Assembly: GCA_003315675.1 (NCBI GenBank)
Contig: NIZU01000075.1
Span: 1 to 7,711 of the forward strand
Reading direction: 5' to 3'
Origin: Methanocorpusculum sp. MCE
GTDB taxonomy: Archaea > Halobacteriota > Methanomicrobia > Methanomicrobiales > Methanocorpusculaceae
DNA: 7,711 bases
In this document: piece after piece, positions 1 to 6,567 of the stretch
Position numbering within the stretch: the first letter of the stretch is position 1
Layout of the letters: every line of letters begins with the position of its first letter
The notes under the pieces: model-generated
Told to the model about the DNA's origin: nothing
What the model saw: the letters and a program-made list of their open reading frames with translations, nothing else
Database searches by the model: none
Translations under genes and position numbers: made by a program

Positions 1-59
1 ATGCCTGGTTGAGACCAAAGCTGCTGAAAGTCCCCATACATACTACTCAACGTACGAAA

Positions 60-73
60 AGAAAGTACTTTCT
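60..73. repeat. 14-bp perfect palindrome AGAAAGTACTTTCT
   Basis: Bases 60-73 read the same on both strands. A perfect 14-bp dyad fits a dimeric DNA-binding protein site, but no promoter or gene next to it supports that role. It could also be chance in AT-rich DNA. As an RNA hairpin it would be poor because the centre leaves no loop. Confidence 0.35.
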
Positions 74-111
74 GTCAAAAAAAAGGTTGTTAGAAATTCT
101 CAATTTGTTCT

Positions 112-148
112 TTTTCGTGTTTTCGTGGACGTTTTTGTGAATTTCGTG
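112..148 (+). repeat. Short interspersed TTCGTG-type repeats
   Basis: The word TTCGTG or a close variant recurs at short spacing: CGTG at 116, CGTG at 124, TGTG at 136 and CGTG at 145, each preceded by a run of T. The phrase resembles degenerate CGTG-rich intergenic repeats that I have seen in many prokaryotic genomes. That resemblance is from memory and no function is known to me. Confidence 0.4.
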
Positions 149-198
149 TGATGGCGGATAGATGCCAAAACAACTCAAAACATCATGAACCTGACGAA

Positions 199-230
199 TA
201 AAAAAAGCCCGTACACTTTTTCTAAAAAAA
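199..230 (-). terminator. Oligo-T terminator of the marR-ABC operon
   Basis: On the minus strand, just past the TAA stop at 234-236, there is a T7 run (224-230) and a second T7 run (200-206). Archaeal RNA polymerase terminates at such oligo-T tracts without needing a strong hairpin. The segment between 216 and 231 can also pair weakly (CTTTTT against AAAAAG). The position directly after the last gene of the operon supports this call. Confidence 0.6.
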
Positions 231-875
231 GAATTATTCCAGCTCGAACGCGCCGGTATACAGCTGATGATACTTGCCATTCTCGGAGATAAGCTTCGTA
301 TGCGTCCCGCGTTCGATGATCCGTCCCGACTCGAGAACCATAATCACGTCCGCATTCTGCACGGTAGACAGCCGGTGAGCGATCACAAAGACCGTACGTA
401 CCTTCGTCAGGGAATCCATACCCGCCTGAACGATAGCCTCCGTTCGGGTATCGATACTCGAGGTCGCCTCGTCCAGGATCATCACCGGAGGATTCGCCAC
501 CGCCGGCCGCGCGATGGATAAAAGCTGCCGCTGACCCTGGGAAAGGCTTCCCCCGTCTCCTTCCAGAATCGTGTCGTATCCATCCGGAAGTCTCGTGATG
601 AAGTCATGTGCGTTTGCAAGACGCGCCGCCTCATACACCACTTCATCCGTCGCATCCAGTTTACCATACCTGATGTTTTCCCGGACCGTCCCCGTAAACA
701 GATTCGTATCCTGCAGCACGATCCCGAGCGAATGTCTCAGATCGGCTTTTCTGATCCGCTTCACATTGATGCCGTCATACAATATCTCGCCCTCCTGCAC
801 ATCGTAAAACCGGTTGATCAGATTAGTGATCGTCGTTTTCCCGGCCCCCGTCGCCCCGACAAACGCCACCTTCTG

Positions 876-921
876 ACCGGGATTTGCATAGACAGACACC
901 GGGATTTGCATAGACAGACAC
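876..921 (-). repeat. Exact 22-bp tandem duplication that breaks the ABC gene
   Basis: Bases 876-897 are repeated exactly at 898-919, and the match continues two bases to 921. On the minus strand the unit encodes SVYANPG. Read with one copy, the gene gives LHDVSVYANPGQKVAFVG, which runs into Walker A as expected for the family. With two copies the frame shifts by one, because 22 is not a multiple of three. Confidence 0.95.
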
Positions 922-1333
922 GTCATGCAGAACTTCCTTGTCCGGCGTATAACTAAAGCTTACATCGTGAAGCTGAACATCCCCCTCCAGTTTCGTATAG
1001 ACCGGCGAGCCGTCCGCGATCTCCTTCCATGCCCAGATGCCCGTATATGCCGGCGCCTCGGTAAGAGCTGATCCCTCATACATTGCATTGACCAAAGTAA
1101 CATCTCCGGTATCTTCTTCCAGCGGCTCATCCATCAGTTTGAAGATCCGCTCTGCGCCGGCCAATGCCATGACAACCGAACTCAGCTGCTGGGAGACCTG
1201 ACTGATCGGCATCATGAAACTTTTACTCAGCTGCAGGAAGGCCGCGATCGCTCCAAGATTCAGACCGCCTACCCCGCTGATTGCCAAAGCTCCGCCCAGT
1301 ACGGCCACCAGAACATACTGGATATTTCCGAGA

Positions 1334-1337
1334 TTTT
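1334..1337 (-). other. Single-base insertion in a T4/A4 run (frameshift)
   Basis: Upstream of this run the minus strand reads FANIFMPIVI. Downstream, another frame reads LGNIQYVLVAVLGGALAISG. Removing one base of the four-base run joins them as FANIFMPIVINLGNIQYVLVA, the normal form of this membrane segment. A homopolymer slip, biological or from sequencing, explains it. Confidence 0.8.
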
Positions 1338-1642
1338 ATGACGATCGGCATGAAAATATTCGCAAAGGTGTTCGCGGATTTCGCGTGTCCGCACTGTTCG
1401 TCGTTCATCACATCGAACTCGGCTTTGACCTTATCCTCATGGCAGAAAACCTTGATAACCTTCTGTCCGTTGATCATCTCTTCGATATACCCGTTCACGG
1501 TCCCAAGCGACTTCTGCTGACGGACAAAATGAACCGCACTCTTTCCTCCGATGTTTTTCATCACAAAGAACATCACGATCACCATAACTATTACGAGAAT
1601 CGTCAAAGGACCGCTCGTATAGACCATAGCGCAGAACACGAG

Positions 1643-1647
1643 TATAT
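1643..1647 (-). other. Two-base TA expansion (frameshift)
   Basis: The minus strand reads VFSSIVTII in one frame and VFCAMVYTSGPLTILV in another. Removing one TA from the TATAT stretch joins them as SSIVTIILVFCAMVYTSG, with no residue gained or lost relative to the family pattern I recall. A one-base loss would also restore frame, but it fits the spacing less well. Confidence 0.65.
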
Positions 1648-1989
1648 GATGGTCACTATCGAAGAAAACACCTGGGGAACGCTTTGCGAAAGCATCTGAT
1701 GAAGGGTTTCCGTATCGTTTGTGTAATGACTCATCGTGTCGCCGAACTTATGCGTGTCGAAGTAGCTGATGGGTAACTTCTGCATATGGACAAACATATC
1801 ATCACGGATCCTCTTCATGACCCCCTGGGAAATGATTACCATGAGTCTGCTGTAGATAAGCGTTGAAAGAACACCGCAGAGGATGATAAACGCCATCAAG
1901 AGGATGACCTGCAGCAGCCCTGTGAACACCGGATTTTCCACACCGATAAGCGGCGTGATGTAATCATCGATCAGCACTTCGAGGAAGAG

Positions 1990-2035
1990 CGAACCAATGA
2001 CTGATGCAGATGACAACGACGCCGAGCGTTACTTT
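1990..2035 (-). other. Fourth frame break near the first membrane helix
   Basis: The minus strand reads YKVTLGVVVICIS in the starting frame, then must move one base ahead to read SASVIGSLFLEVLIDDYITP. The change is one extra base or a loss of 3n+2 bases. From memory, the family has about seven more residues between these two motifs, which favours a deletion of about 20 bases. The exact point cannot be fixed from the sequence alone. Confidence 0.6.
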
Positions 2036-2157
2036 GTACATGCCCGGAAGATAGGAAAGGAGACGTTTCAGCGTCTTTTTCACATCGTTGGGTTTGTTTC
2101 CAACGACCGGCATCCCGGAATGCCCGCCGCCTTTCGGTCCATGATTCATGGGAGGCA

Positions 2158-3904
2158 TTACTCTTCACCCCCCTTCTGCTGGGTCGAATAGACCTCCTGA
2201 TAGATCGGATTGCTGCGCAGGAGTTCGGCATGCGTGCCGACCGCATTGATGTGGCCGCCGTCCATCACGATGATCTTGTCCGCATTCTCGACCGAGGAGA
2301 TCCTCTGCGTGATGATGATCTTCGTGGTGTCCGGGATCTCGGTCATCAGCGCCTGTCTGATCTGTGCATCAGTTTTCGTATCAACGGCGCTCGTGGAATC
2401 ATCCAGAATAAGGATCTTCGGTTTTTTCAGCAAAGCGCGGGCGATACACAATCTCTGTTTCTGACCGCCTGAGACGTTTGAAACTCCCTGTTCGATCCGT
2501 GTGTCGTACTTCTCGGGATAATGCTGGATGAATTCATCGGCGCACGCCAGTTTGCTGACGCGGATTATTTCCTTATCAGAGGCGTCGGGATTTCCCAATT
2601 TGAGGTTCTCCTTAATCGTTCCCGAGAAAAGGACGTTTTTCTGCAGAACGACGGCGACCTGATCGCGAAGCGTCGTCAGATCATACGTTCGAACATCCAC
2701 TCCCCCGACCATGACCGATCCGCCGGTCACATCATAGAGCCTGGGGATCAGCTGGACGAGCGTCGTCTTGGAACTGCCGGTCCCGCCGAGGATCCCGACC
2801 GTTTCGCCGGATTTTATGTCCAGATTGATCTTCTGAAGACAGATCCTCTCGGCATCGGTGGAGTAGCTGAAGTCGACATCGCGGAAGCTTATGTCGCCGT
2901 TTTTGACGGAGAACACCGGATCTTCCGGGTTTGTAAGACTGCTCTCTTCATCGAGGACCTCGACGATACGCCGGGCAGATGCACGGGACATGGTGATCAT
3001 GACAAAGACCATCGCAAGCATCATCTGACTCATTAAAATCTGCATCGTATAGGCAAACAGACAGACCAGCTCACCCGTGGTGAGCGTTCCTGCAACGATG
3101 AACTGGGCGCCGAACCAGGAGACGAGATGGATCGCCGCGTAAACAATGAACTGCATCAAGGGGCTGACGAATGCAAGGAGTTTTTCTGCATGGGAAAAGT
3201 ATACGTAAATGTCTTTTGAAACATTTTTGAACTTTTCCTCTTCATACTCATCGCGGACATAGGATTTTACAACTCGGATCCCTCGGAGATTTTCCTGAAC
3301 GACTTTGTTGAGCCGGTCGAAGGTTTTGAATACCTTCTCGAATATGGGCTGGAATGGGCTGGACCTTGACGATGATGAGATACATGCCTCCGGCGAGAAT
3401 TGGAATCAATACAAGATAGATGATGGAAAGTTCGGGGTTGATGGTGATGACCATTAGGTAGGACAAAATCAGCATCAGAGGACAGCGTACCGCAACCCGG
3501 ATAAGCATCTGATAGGCATTCTGCACATTCGTGACATCGGTGGTAAGTCTTGTTACGACACTGGATGTCGAGAATTTGTCGATGTTTGCAAATGAGAAAC
3601 TCTGCACATTATAGAAGATATCATGCCTGAGATTGCGTGCAAATCCGGTGGATGCGGATGCGGCGAATTTTCCGGCGAGAATGCCGAATATAAGCGAGAA
3701 TATTGCTGAGATGAATAAGGCAAGACCAAGTCGGAGAATGACGCCCATATTTCCTGCGGTGATGCCGTCATCGATGAGGCTTGCAAGAATCAAGGGGATG
3801 ATGACCTCCATTACCACTTCGAACGAGACGAACAGGGGGGTTAAGAGGCTGTCTTTTTTAAACTCGCGGATAGAACCCGCAAGGCGTTTTATGATATGAT
3901 TCAT
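2158..3904 (-). pseudogene. Heterodimeric ABC exporter subunit, degenerate-site half (frameshifted)
   Basis: This is the partner half-exporter. With one 10-bp duplication removed it is 578 residues, the normal length: MNHIIKRLAG start, membrane domain to about residue 320, then the ATPase. The ATPase has Walker A GGTGSSKTT near 370-378, Q-loop VLQKN near 418, signature VSGGQ near 474-478, Walker B ILILDDS near 494-500 and H-loop position TQR near 530. The catalytic Glu is Asp and the switch His is Gln, so its own site is degenerate, while its intact signature completes the site of the other subunit. This is the pattern known for pumps such as TM287/288 and BmrCD. I chose the ATG at 3904-3902 because it overlaps the marR stop as ATGA. 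The duplication at 3344-3363 shifts the frame, ending translation at 3248 after about 218 residues. Neither piece alone would be a transporter. Confidence 0.88.
3344..3363 (-). repeat. Exact 10-bp tandem duplication that breaks the second ABC gene
   Basis: Bases 3344-3353 (ATGGGCTGGA) are repeated exactly at 3354-3363. Removing one copy restores VQPIFEKVFKTFDRLNKV followed by VQENLRGIRVVKSYVRDEYEE, a typical coupling region of this exporter family. The frame then runs unbroken into the downstream ATPase piece. With both copies the reading becomes VQPIPAHIREG and soon stops. Confidence 0.95.
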
Positions 3905-4344
3905 GTCATCTTCTCCAGATTGTTCAGCATCTTCCAAAGAACCGAACGAACTGCTTCGAGTTCTTCTGCGGGGATGTCTTTTGTCAGATGTTTGTCGAGA
4001 TCAGAGACATTGCGTTTTGCCTGCCGGCTGACTGCCAGGGCTTTTTCTGTGAGCAGGATCTTTTTGAGCCGGGCATCATAGTCAACCGGTTCTCTGATGA
4101 TGAGATCGTTTTTTTCCATCAGCTGGAGTATCCCGGTGGCCGTAGACCGTCGGATGGAGAATTTTGTCTCGATGTCTTTTTGGAAGACGTCGCGGGTTCC
4201 TGCGTGGCGGATATAGCCGATTATATGGATCTGGGTACCGGTGAGATTTTTCAGCGGCCCCTGGGAAGCGGTGTTGTCCAGGTTTCGTTTGATATGGTTT
4301 GCCAGGATCCTGATCAGGATCGCCGCAGGTGGTCTGTCTTCCAT
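3901..4344 (-). CDS. MarR-family transcriptional regulator
   Basis: This is a 147-residue winged helix-turn-helix regulator of the MarR family, which act as dimers and usually repress drug-efflux genes until a ligand binds. The helical N-terminus (residues 1-30) is followed by the DNA-binding core, about residues 33-100. There VFQKDIETKFSIRRSTATGILQLMEKNDLI forms the helix-turn-helix, and IIREPVDYDARLKKILLTEKA forms the wing and the next helix. The C-terminal helices serve dimerisation. The frame is open 64 codons further upstream, but that part runs into the glnA end. I chose the ATG at 4344-4342 because the family motif begins soon after and a TATA box sits about 28 bases upstream. The stop overlaps the exporter start (ATGA), so it heads the operon. 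It is intact, unlike the exporters. The natural ligand cannot be told from sequence. Confidence 0.88.
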   Translation of the reverse strand: MEDRPPAAILIRILANHIKRNLDNTASQGPLKNLTGTQIHIIGYIRHAGTRDVFQKDIETKFSIRRSTATGILQLMEKNDLIIREPVDYDARLKKILLTEKALAVSRQAKRNVSDLDKHLTKDIPAEELEAVRSVLWKMLNNLEKMT

Positions 4345-4362
4345 GTATGAAATAGTTATGGG

Positions 4363-4390
4363 GCTAACAATATATACATTTGCAGTCAGC
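4363..4390 (-). promoter_or_regulatory. marR operon promoter with candidate operator over the TATA box
   Basis: The minus strand carries TATATATT at 4376-4369, centred about 28 bases before the marR ATG. That fits an archaeal promoter giving a leaderless or nearly leaderless transcript; I see no Shine-Dalgarno motif. Around it lies an imperfect inverted repeat, GCTGAC (4390-4385) and GTTAGC (4368-4363), with five of six arm positions matching and 28 bp overall. A repressor bound here would block TATA-binding protein. The promoter is fairly convincing; the operator role is inference. Confidence 0.55.
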
Positions 4391-4472
4391 ACATTGAAGA
4401 CGGGGAAAAAGCGCCGCGGCACACCGGCAAATTCAAAAAAGACAGTGGATCCAAAAAAAGAGTTGGTATAAT
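4391..4472. terminator. Gap between glnA end and marR promoter; oligo-T terminator of glnA
   Basis: On the minus strand, 13 bases past the glnA stop, there is a T7 run (4459-4453) followed further on by TTTTTTG (4440-4434). These fit archaeal oligo-T termination of the leftward glnA transcript ahead of the marR promoter. I see nothing else in the gap. Confidence 0.55.
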
Positions 4473-5858
4473 TTAGTATGTGGCCAGGTAGCGGTTGAGC
4501 TCCCAGTCGGTGATATACTTGGAGAAGTCTCCCCACTCGAGTTCACCGAGACGGTTGATCTGGGAAACCACATGCTCGCCAAGAACACTGCAGAGAAGCG
4601 GATCGTTCATCAGAGCGGTGTTTGCTTCATGCAGACTCCAGGGGAGGCAGCGTATTCCTTCGGCTGCCCGCTCTTCCGCGCTCATTCTGAAAATATTTTT
4701 GTCCACGCTCTCCGGGGGCTCGATCTTCTGGGTAACGCCTTCCATACCGGCTGCAAGCATCACGGCAAACGTCAGATACGGGTTGCAGGTCGGATCTGGG
4801 CTGCGCAGTTCGGCGCGGGTACTTTTGCCGCGGGACGAGGGGACTCTGATAAGGGCGGAACGGTTCATCGCGGACCAGCCGACATAGACCGGAGCCTCGT
4901 ATCCCGGGATAAGCCGCTTGTATGAGTTCACGGTAGGATTTGCAATCCGGGTGATTGCATCGATATGTTTGAGGATCCCTGCAATAAAATGCCGGGCAGT
5001 GTCGGAGAGCTGGTGTTCTCCTTCGGGGTCAAAGAATGCATTCTGTCCGTCCTTCATCAGCGAGCAGTTGACATGCATCCCGGAACCGTTGATGCCGTAG
5101 ATCGGTTTTGCCATAAAAGTGGCATGCAGACCGCGGTGAAGAGCGAGCGTTTTTGCAACAAACTTAAAGGTTACAACCTTATCTGCCATTGAAAGGGCGT
5201 TCCCGTAAGTGAAATCGATCTCGTGCTGAGATGGGGCGACCTCGTGATGGGATGCTTCGATATCGAATCCCATTTCAGAAAGCGAGGTTACTAAATCGCG
5301 GCGGACATCCTCTCCGGGGTCGGTCGGGGTCTGATCGAAGTATCCTCCGTGATCCTGAAGTTCCACGGACGGATGAACATTCACCATTCTGAAGAGGAAA
5401 AATTCCATCTCGGGACCGACGTTGAAGGTATATCCGAGCTTTGCCGCTTTTTCCAGCTGCTGACGGAGAATATACCGGGGATCGCCGATAAACGGTTCGC
5501 CGCGGGTCGTGTAAACATCGCAGATGAATCTTGCAACCCGGTATTTTTCATCGGACCAGGGAATGATCTGATATGTTGCCGGCTCGGGCCTGAGCACCAT
5601 ATCCGACTCTTCTAGTCTCGCAAACCCCTGAATTGAAGAACCGTCGAAACTGATACCTTCAGTTAAGGCTTTCTTCATCTGTTTCGTCGGAATCGCGACA
5701 TTTTTCGGTTTACCTACCATGTCCGAGAACTGGAGGAGAACCGACCGTACATTGTCAATCTCAAGCTGTTTGAGAACTGCGTCAATTAACTCCGCACGGT
5801 CGCCGCCGTGTGAAGCGGCAAGAGAGCCAAAATGACTTTTATGCTCGTCAGAAACCAT
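4473..5858 (-). CDS. glnA: Glutamine synthetase, type I (GSI-alpha)
   Basis: This enzyme makes glutamine from glutamate, ammonia and ATP in the cytoplasm, the main entry of ammonia into biosynthesis. It forms a dodecamer. The protein is 461 residues, slightly longer than the usual 440-450 because of an N-terminal extension of about 18. The beta-grasp domain comes first (to about residue 120), then the catalytic domain. Metal and substrate motifs visible are GPEMEFF (148-154), HHEVAPSQHEIDF (204-216), NGSGMHVN (257-264), SYKRLIPGYEAP (312-323), NRSALIRVP (332-340) and ELRSPDPTCNPYL (350-362). The Tyr adenylylated in GSI-beta is Phe here (KNIF, 387-390). Arg81 in GFARLEESDM matches the feedback-inhibition Arg of GSI-alpha, so control by glutamine and by PII-like proteins is likely. 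I prefer the ATG at 5858 over the one at 5864 because the TATA box distance suits it. The gene is complete and undamaged. Confidence 0.96.
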   Translation of the reverse strand: MVSDEHKSHFGSLAASHGGDRAELIDAVLKQLEIDNVRSVLLQFSDMVGKPKNVAIPTKQMKKALTEGISFDGSSIQGFARLEESDMVLRPEPATYQIIPWSDEKYRVARFICDVYTTRGEPFIGDPRYILRQQLEKAAKLGYTFNVGPEMEFFLFRMVNVHPSVELQDHGGYFDQTPTDPGEDVRRDLVTSLSEMGFDIEASHHEVAPSQHEIDFTYGNALSMADKVVTFKFVAKTLALHRGLHATFMAKPIYGINGSGMHVNCSLMKDGQNAFFDPEGEHQLSDTARHFIAGILKHIDAITRIANPTVNSYKRLIPGYEAPVYVGWSAMNRSALIRVPSSRGKSTRAELRSPDPTCNPYLTFAVMLAAGMEGVTQKIEPPESVDKNIFRMSAEERAAEGIRCLPWSLHEANTALMNDPLLCSVLGEHVVSQINRLGELEWGDFSKYITDWELNRYLATY

Positions 5859-5974
5859 GCTCATATATGAGTGGTGATGGATAATAAATGTCAAGTTCGA
5901 ATCTTGTCCCCGATCTGGTTTCAAACAGGCATTTCGGGAAAAGTTGACATACCAGAAGAGCACATTTTATCACC
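5859..5974. promoter_or_regulatory. Divergent promoter region of glnA and the flavoprotein gene
   Basis: On the minus strand TTTATTAT (5888-5881) is centred about 26 bases before the glnA ATG at 5858, the distance expected for an archaeal TATA box and a leaderless mRNA. No Shine-Dalgarno motif precedes either gene. For the rightward gene I see no clear TATA box; only a weak candidate lies near 5942-5950. The middle holds a weak dyad, CCCGA (5909-5913) and TCGGG (5934-5938), which could be an operator. I found no clear GGAA...TTCC site of the methanogen nitrogen regulator NrpR. Confidence 0.5.
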
Positions 5975-6376
5975 ATGGCATTACTTACTGCAGAACTCAA
6001 AGAGCAGATTGCCAAAGTCGGCGTATGTCATCTGGTCACCGCATCCAAAAACGGTGTCCCGAATGCTGCCCCGATGGGCGCAATCTGGGTCATGGACAAT
6101 GACACAATCTGGATTGCAAATAATTTTATGAACAAAACCATGGCAAACATCAAAGAGAACCCAAAAGTGTCTCTTCTGGTATGGAGCCGTGATATCGGCA
6201 ACTGTTTCCAGATGAAAGGAACTGCCGCAGTGGAATCGGGAACCGCCGACCACAAAAAGATGAAGGAGCTTCTTGACGCGAAAAAACCCGGACTGCCGGG
6301 AAAAGAACTGGTCAAGATCACCGTCAAAGAGATTTTCACCTGCATACCCGGACCGGACGCAGGAAAAAAACTCTAA
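5975..6376 (+). CDS. Pyridoxamine 5'-phosphate oxidase-related FMN-binding protein
   Basis: This small protein of 133 residues matches the split-barrel flavin-binding fold of the pyridoxamine-phosphate-oxidase-like superfamily. Visible features are an N-terminal helix (LTAELKEQIAKV), strands around CHLVTASKNGVPNAAPMGAIWVMD (18-41) and IWIANNF (45-51), helix MNKTMANIKENP (52-63), strand KVSLLVW (64-70) and the sheet GNCFQMKGTAAVES (75-88). The C-terminal strand is ELVKITVKEIFTCIPGPDAG. Members bind FMN, sometimes F420 or haem, in a dimer. Many methanogens carry single-domain versions of unknown reaction. It is too short and too divergent to call pyridoxamine phosphate oxidase itself. The ATG at 5975 directly follows the divergent promoter region. 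The gene is intact, stands alone and points away from glnA. Confidence 0.82.
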   Translation: MALLTAELKEQIAKVGVCHLVTASKNGVPNAAPMGAIWVMDNDTIWIANNFMNKTMANIKENPKVSLLVWSRDIGNCFQMKGTAAVESGTADHKKMKELLDAKKPGLPGKELVKITVKEIFTCIPGPDAGKKL

Positions 6377-6377
6377 C

Positions 6378-6399
6378 TTTTTTCGCCGCTCTCTTTTTT
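6378..6399 (+). terminator. Oligo-T terminator of the flavoprotein gene
   Basis: Directly after the TAA stop at 6374-6376 come two T6 runs, 6378-6383 and 6394-6399, separated by CGCCGCTCTC. Paired oligo-T tracts are typical of archaeal intrinsic termination. Confidence 0.65.
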
Positions 6400-6424
6400 G
6401 AAAACCTTCAAACGCAGTATTCTG

Positions 6425-6534
6425 TGATGCCTGAATATTACGTCCCATATGACACACCCATTCCGCTCACCATGACACAACAAGTCCGCTGAAATGATAC
6501 AAGAATTCCGCACATGACATACCCACATATCCGT
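6425..6534 (+). repeat. IS21 terminal repeats (TGAYAC-N7-TCCGC type)
   Basis: Five related words start at 6425 (TGATGC), 6450 (TGACAC), 6473 (TGACAC), 6495 (TGATAC) and 6515 (TGACAT), at spacings of 25, 23, 22 and 20 bases. The middle three are each followed at the same offset by TCCGC (6462, 6485 and 6507). The first shares GAAT with the fourth, and the last ends in a displaced TCCG. Spacing of about two helical turns suits IstA subunits bound on one face of the DNA. Confidence 0.65.
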
Positions 6535-6536
6535 AT

Positions 6537-6564
6537 GAAAAATAGAACGTGGGAATAATTCCAC
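6537..6564 (-). terminator. Hairpin and T-run after istB
   Basis: Past the double stop of istB (TAA at 6570-6568 and 6567-6565) the minus strand reads GTGGAATTATTCCCAC (6564-6549), a short hairpin. It is followed by a T5 run at 6542-6538. This could end the istAB transcript. The stem is short, so the call is tentative. Confidence 0.4.
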
Positions 6565-6567
6565 TTA

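Larger units (their letters stand above)
1..233. other. Non-coding region downstream of the ABC operon
   Basis: I see no convincing gene here. The open stretches lack recognisable protein features and are rich in A and T runs. The region holds a 14-bp perfect palindrome at 60-73, a run of 8 A at about 79-86, a cluster of CGTG words at 116-148, and two A7 runs close to the end of the leftward operon. A gene may start left of the window, but nothing in these bases shows it. Confidence 0.6.
234..2158 (-). pseudogene. Heterodimeric ABC exporter subunit, catalytic half (frameshifted)
   Basis: This is a half-size exporter, one six-helix membrane domain followed by one ATPase domain, of the multidrug/lipid type. 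Four reading-frame pieces join into about 632 residues, near the usual 600-640. The reconstructed protein shows a Gly/Pro-rich N-terminus, then the membrane domain, then Walker A GATGAGKT, Q-loop VLQDTN, signature LSQGQ, Walker B VMILDEATSS and H-loop IAHR, ending FELE. The signature is degenerate while Walker B and the H-loop are canonical, so this half carries the catalytic Glu and His. Frame breaks lie at about 1990-2035, at 1643-1647 (extra TA), at 1334-1337 (extra T) and at 876-921 (22-bp duplication). No other in-frame stop appears once these are corrected. Residue Pro at 504-506 in IARPAV replaces the usual Ala. The start overlaps the upstream stop as TAATG. As sequenced it cannot give a full protein; sequencing error is the alternative. 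Confidence 0.85.

Noticed and set aside
60..148. CRISPR-like array in the left non-coding region
   Set aside because: The repeats are only 4-6 bases long with irregular spacing; no conserved long repeat or spacer pattern exists.
47..280. Leftward open frame of 77 codons over the left end
   Set aside because: It overlaps the true end of the ABC gene and the T-run terminators, has a low-complexity translation and no recognisable family.
4345..4536. Upstream 64-codon extension of marR
   Set aside because: It runs through the TATA box, the glnA terminator and the glnA 3' end. The MarR family starts near the internal ATG at 4344.
5859..5963. Longer N-terminus for glnA from an ATG at 5963
   Set aside because: It would translate through the promoter region and add about 35 residues not found in the family.
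6425..6534. CRISPR array
   Set aside because: Repeat units are too short and divergent, there are no spacers of constant length, and the location at the istB end fits IS21 terminal repeats.
6373..6564. Leftward open frame of 63 codons between the flavoprotein gene and istB
   Set aside because: It lies across the terminator and the IS terminal repeats, and the translation has no protein-like features.
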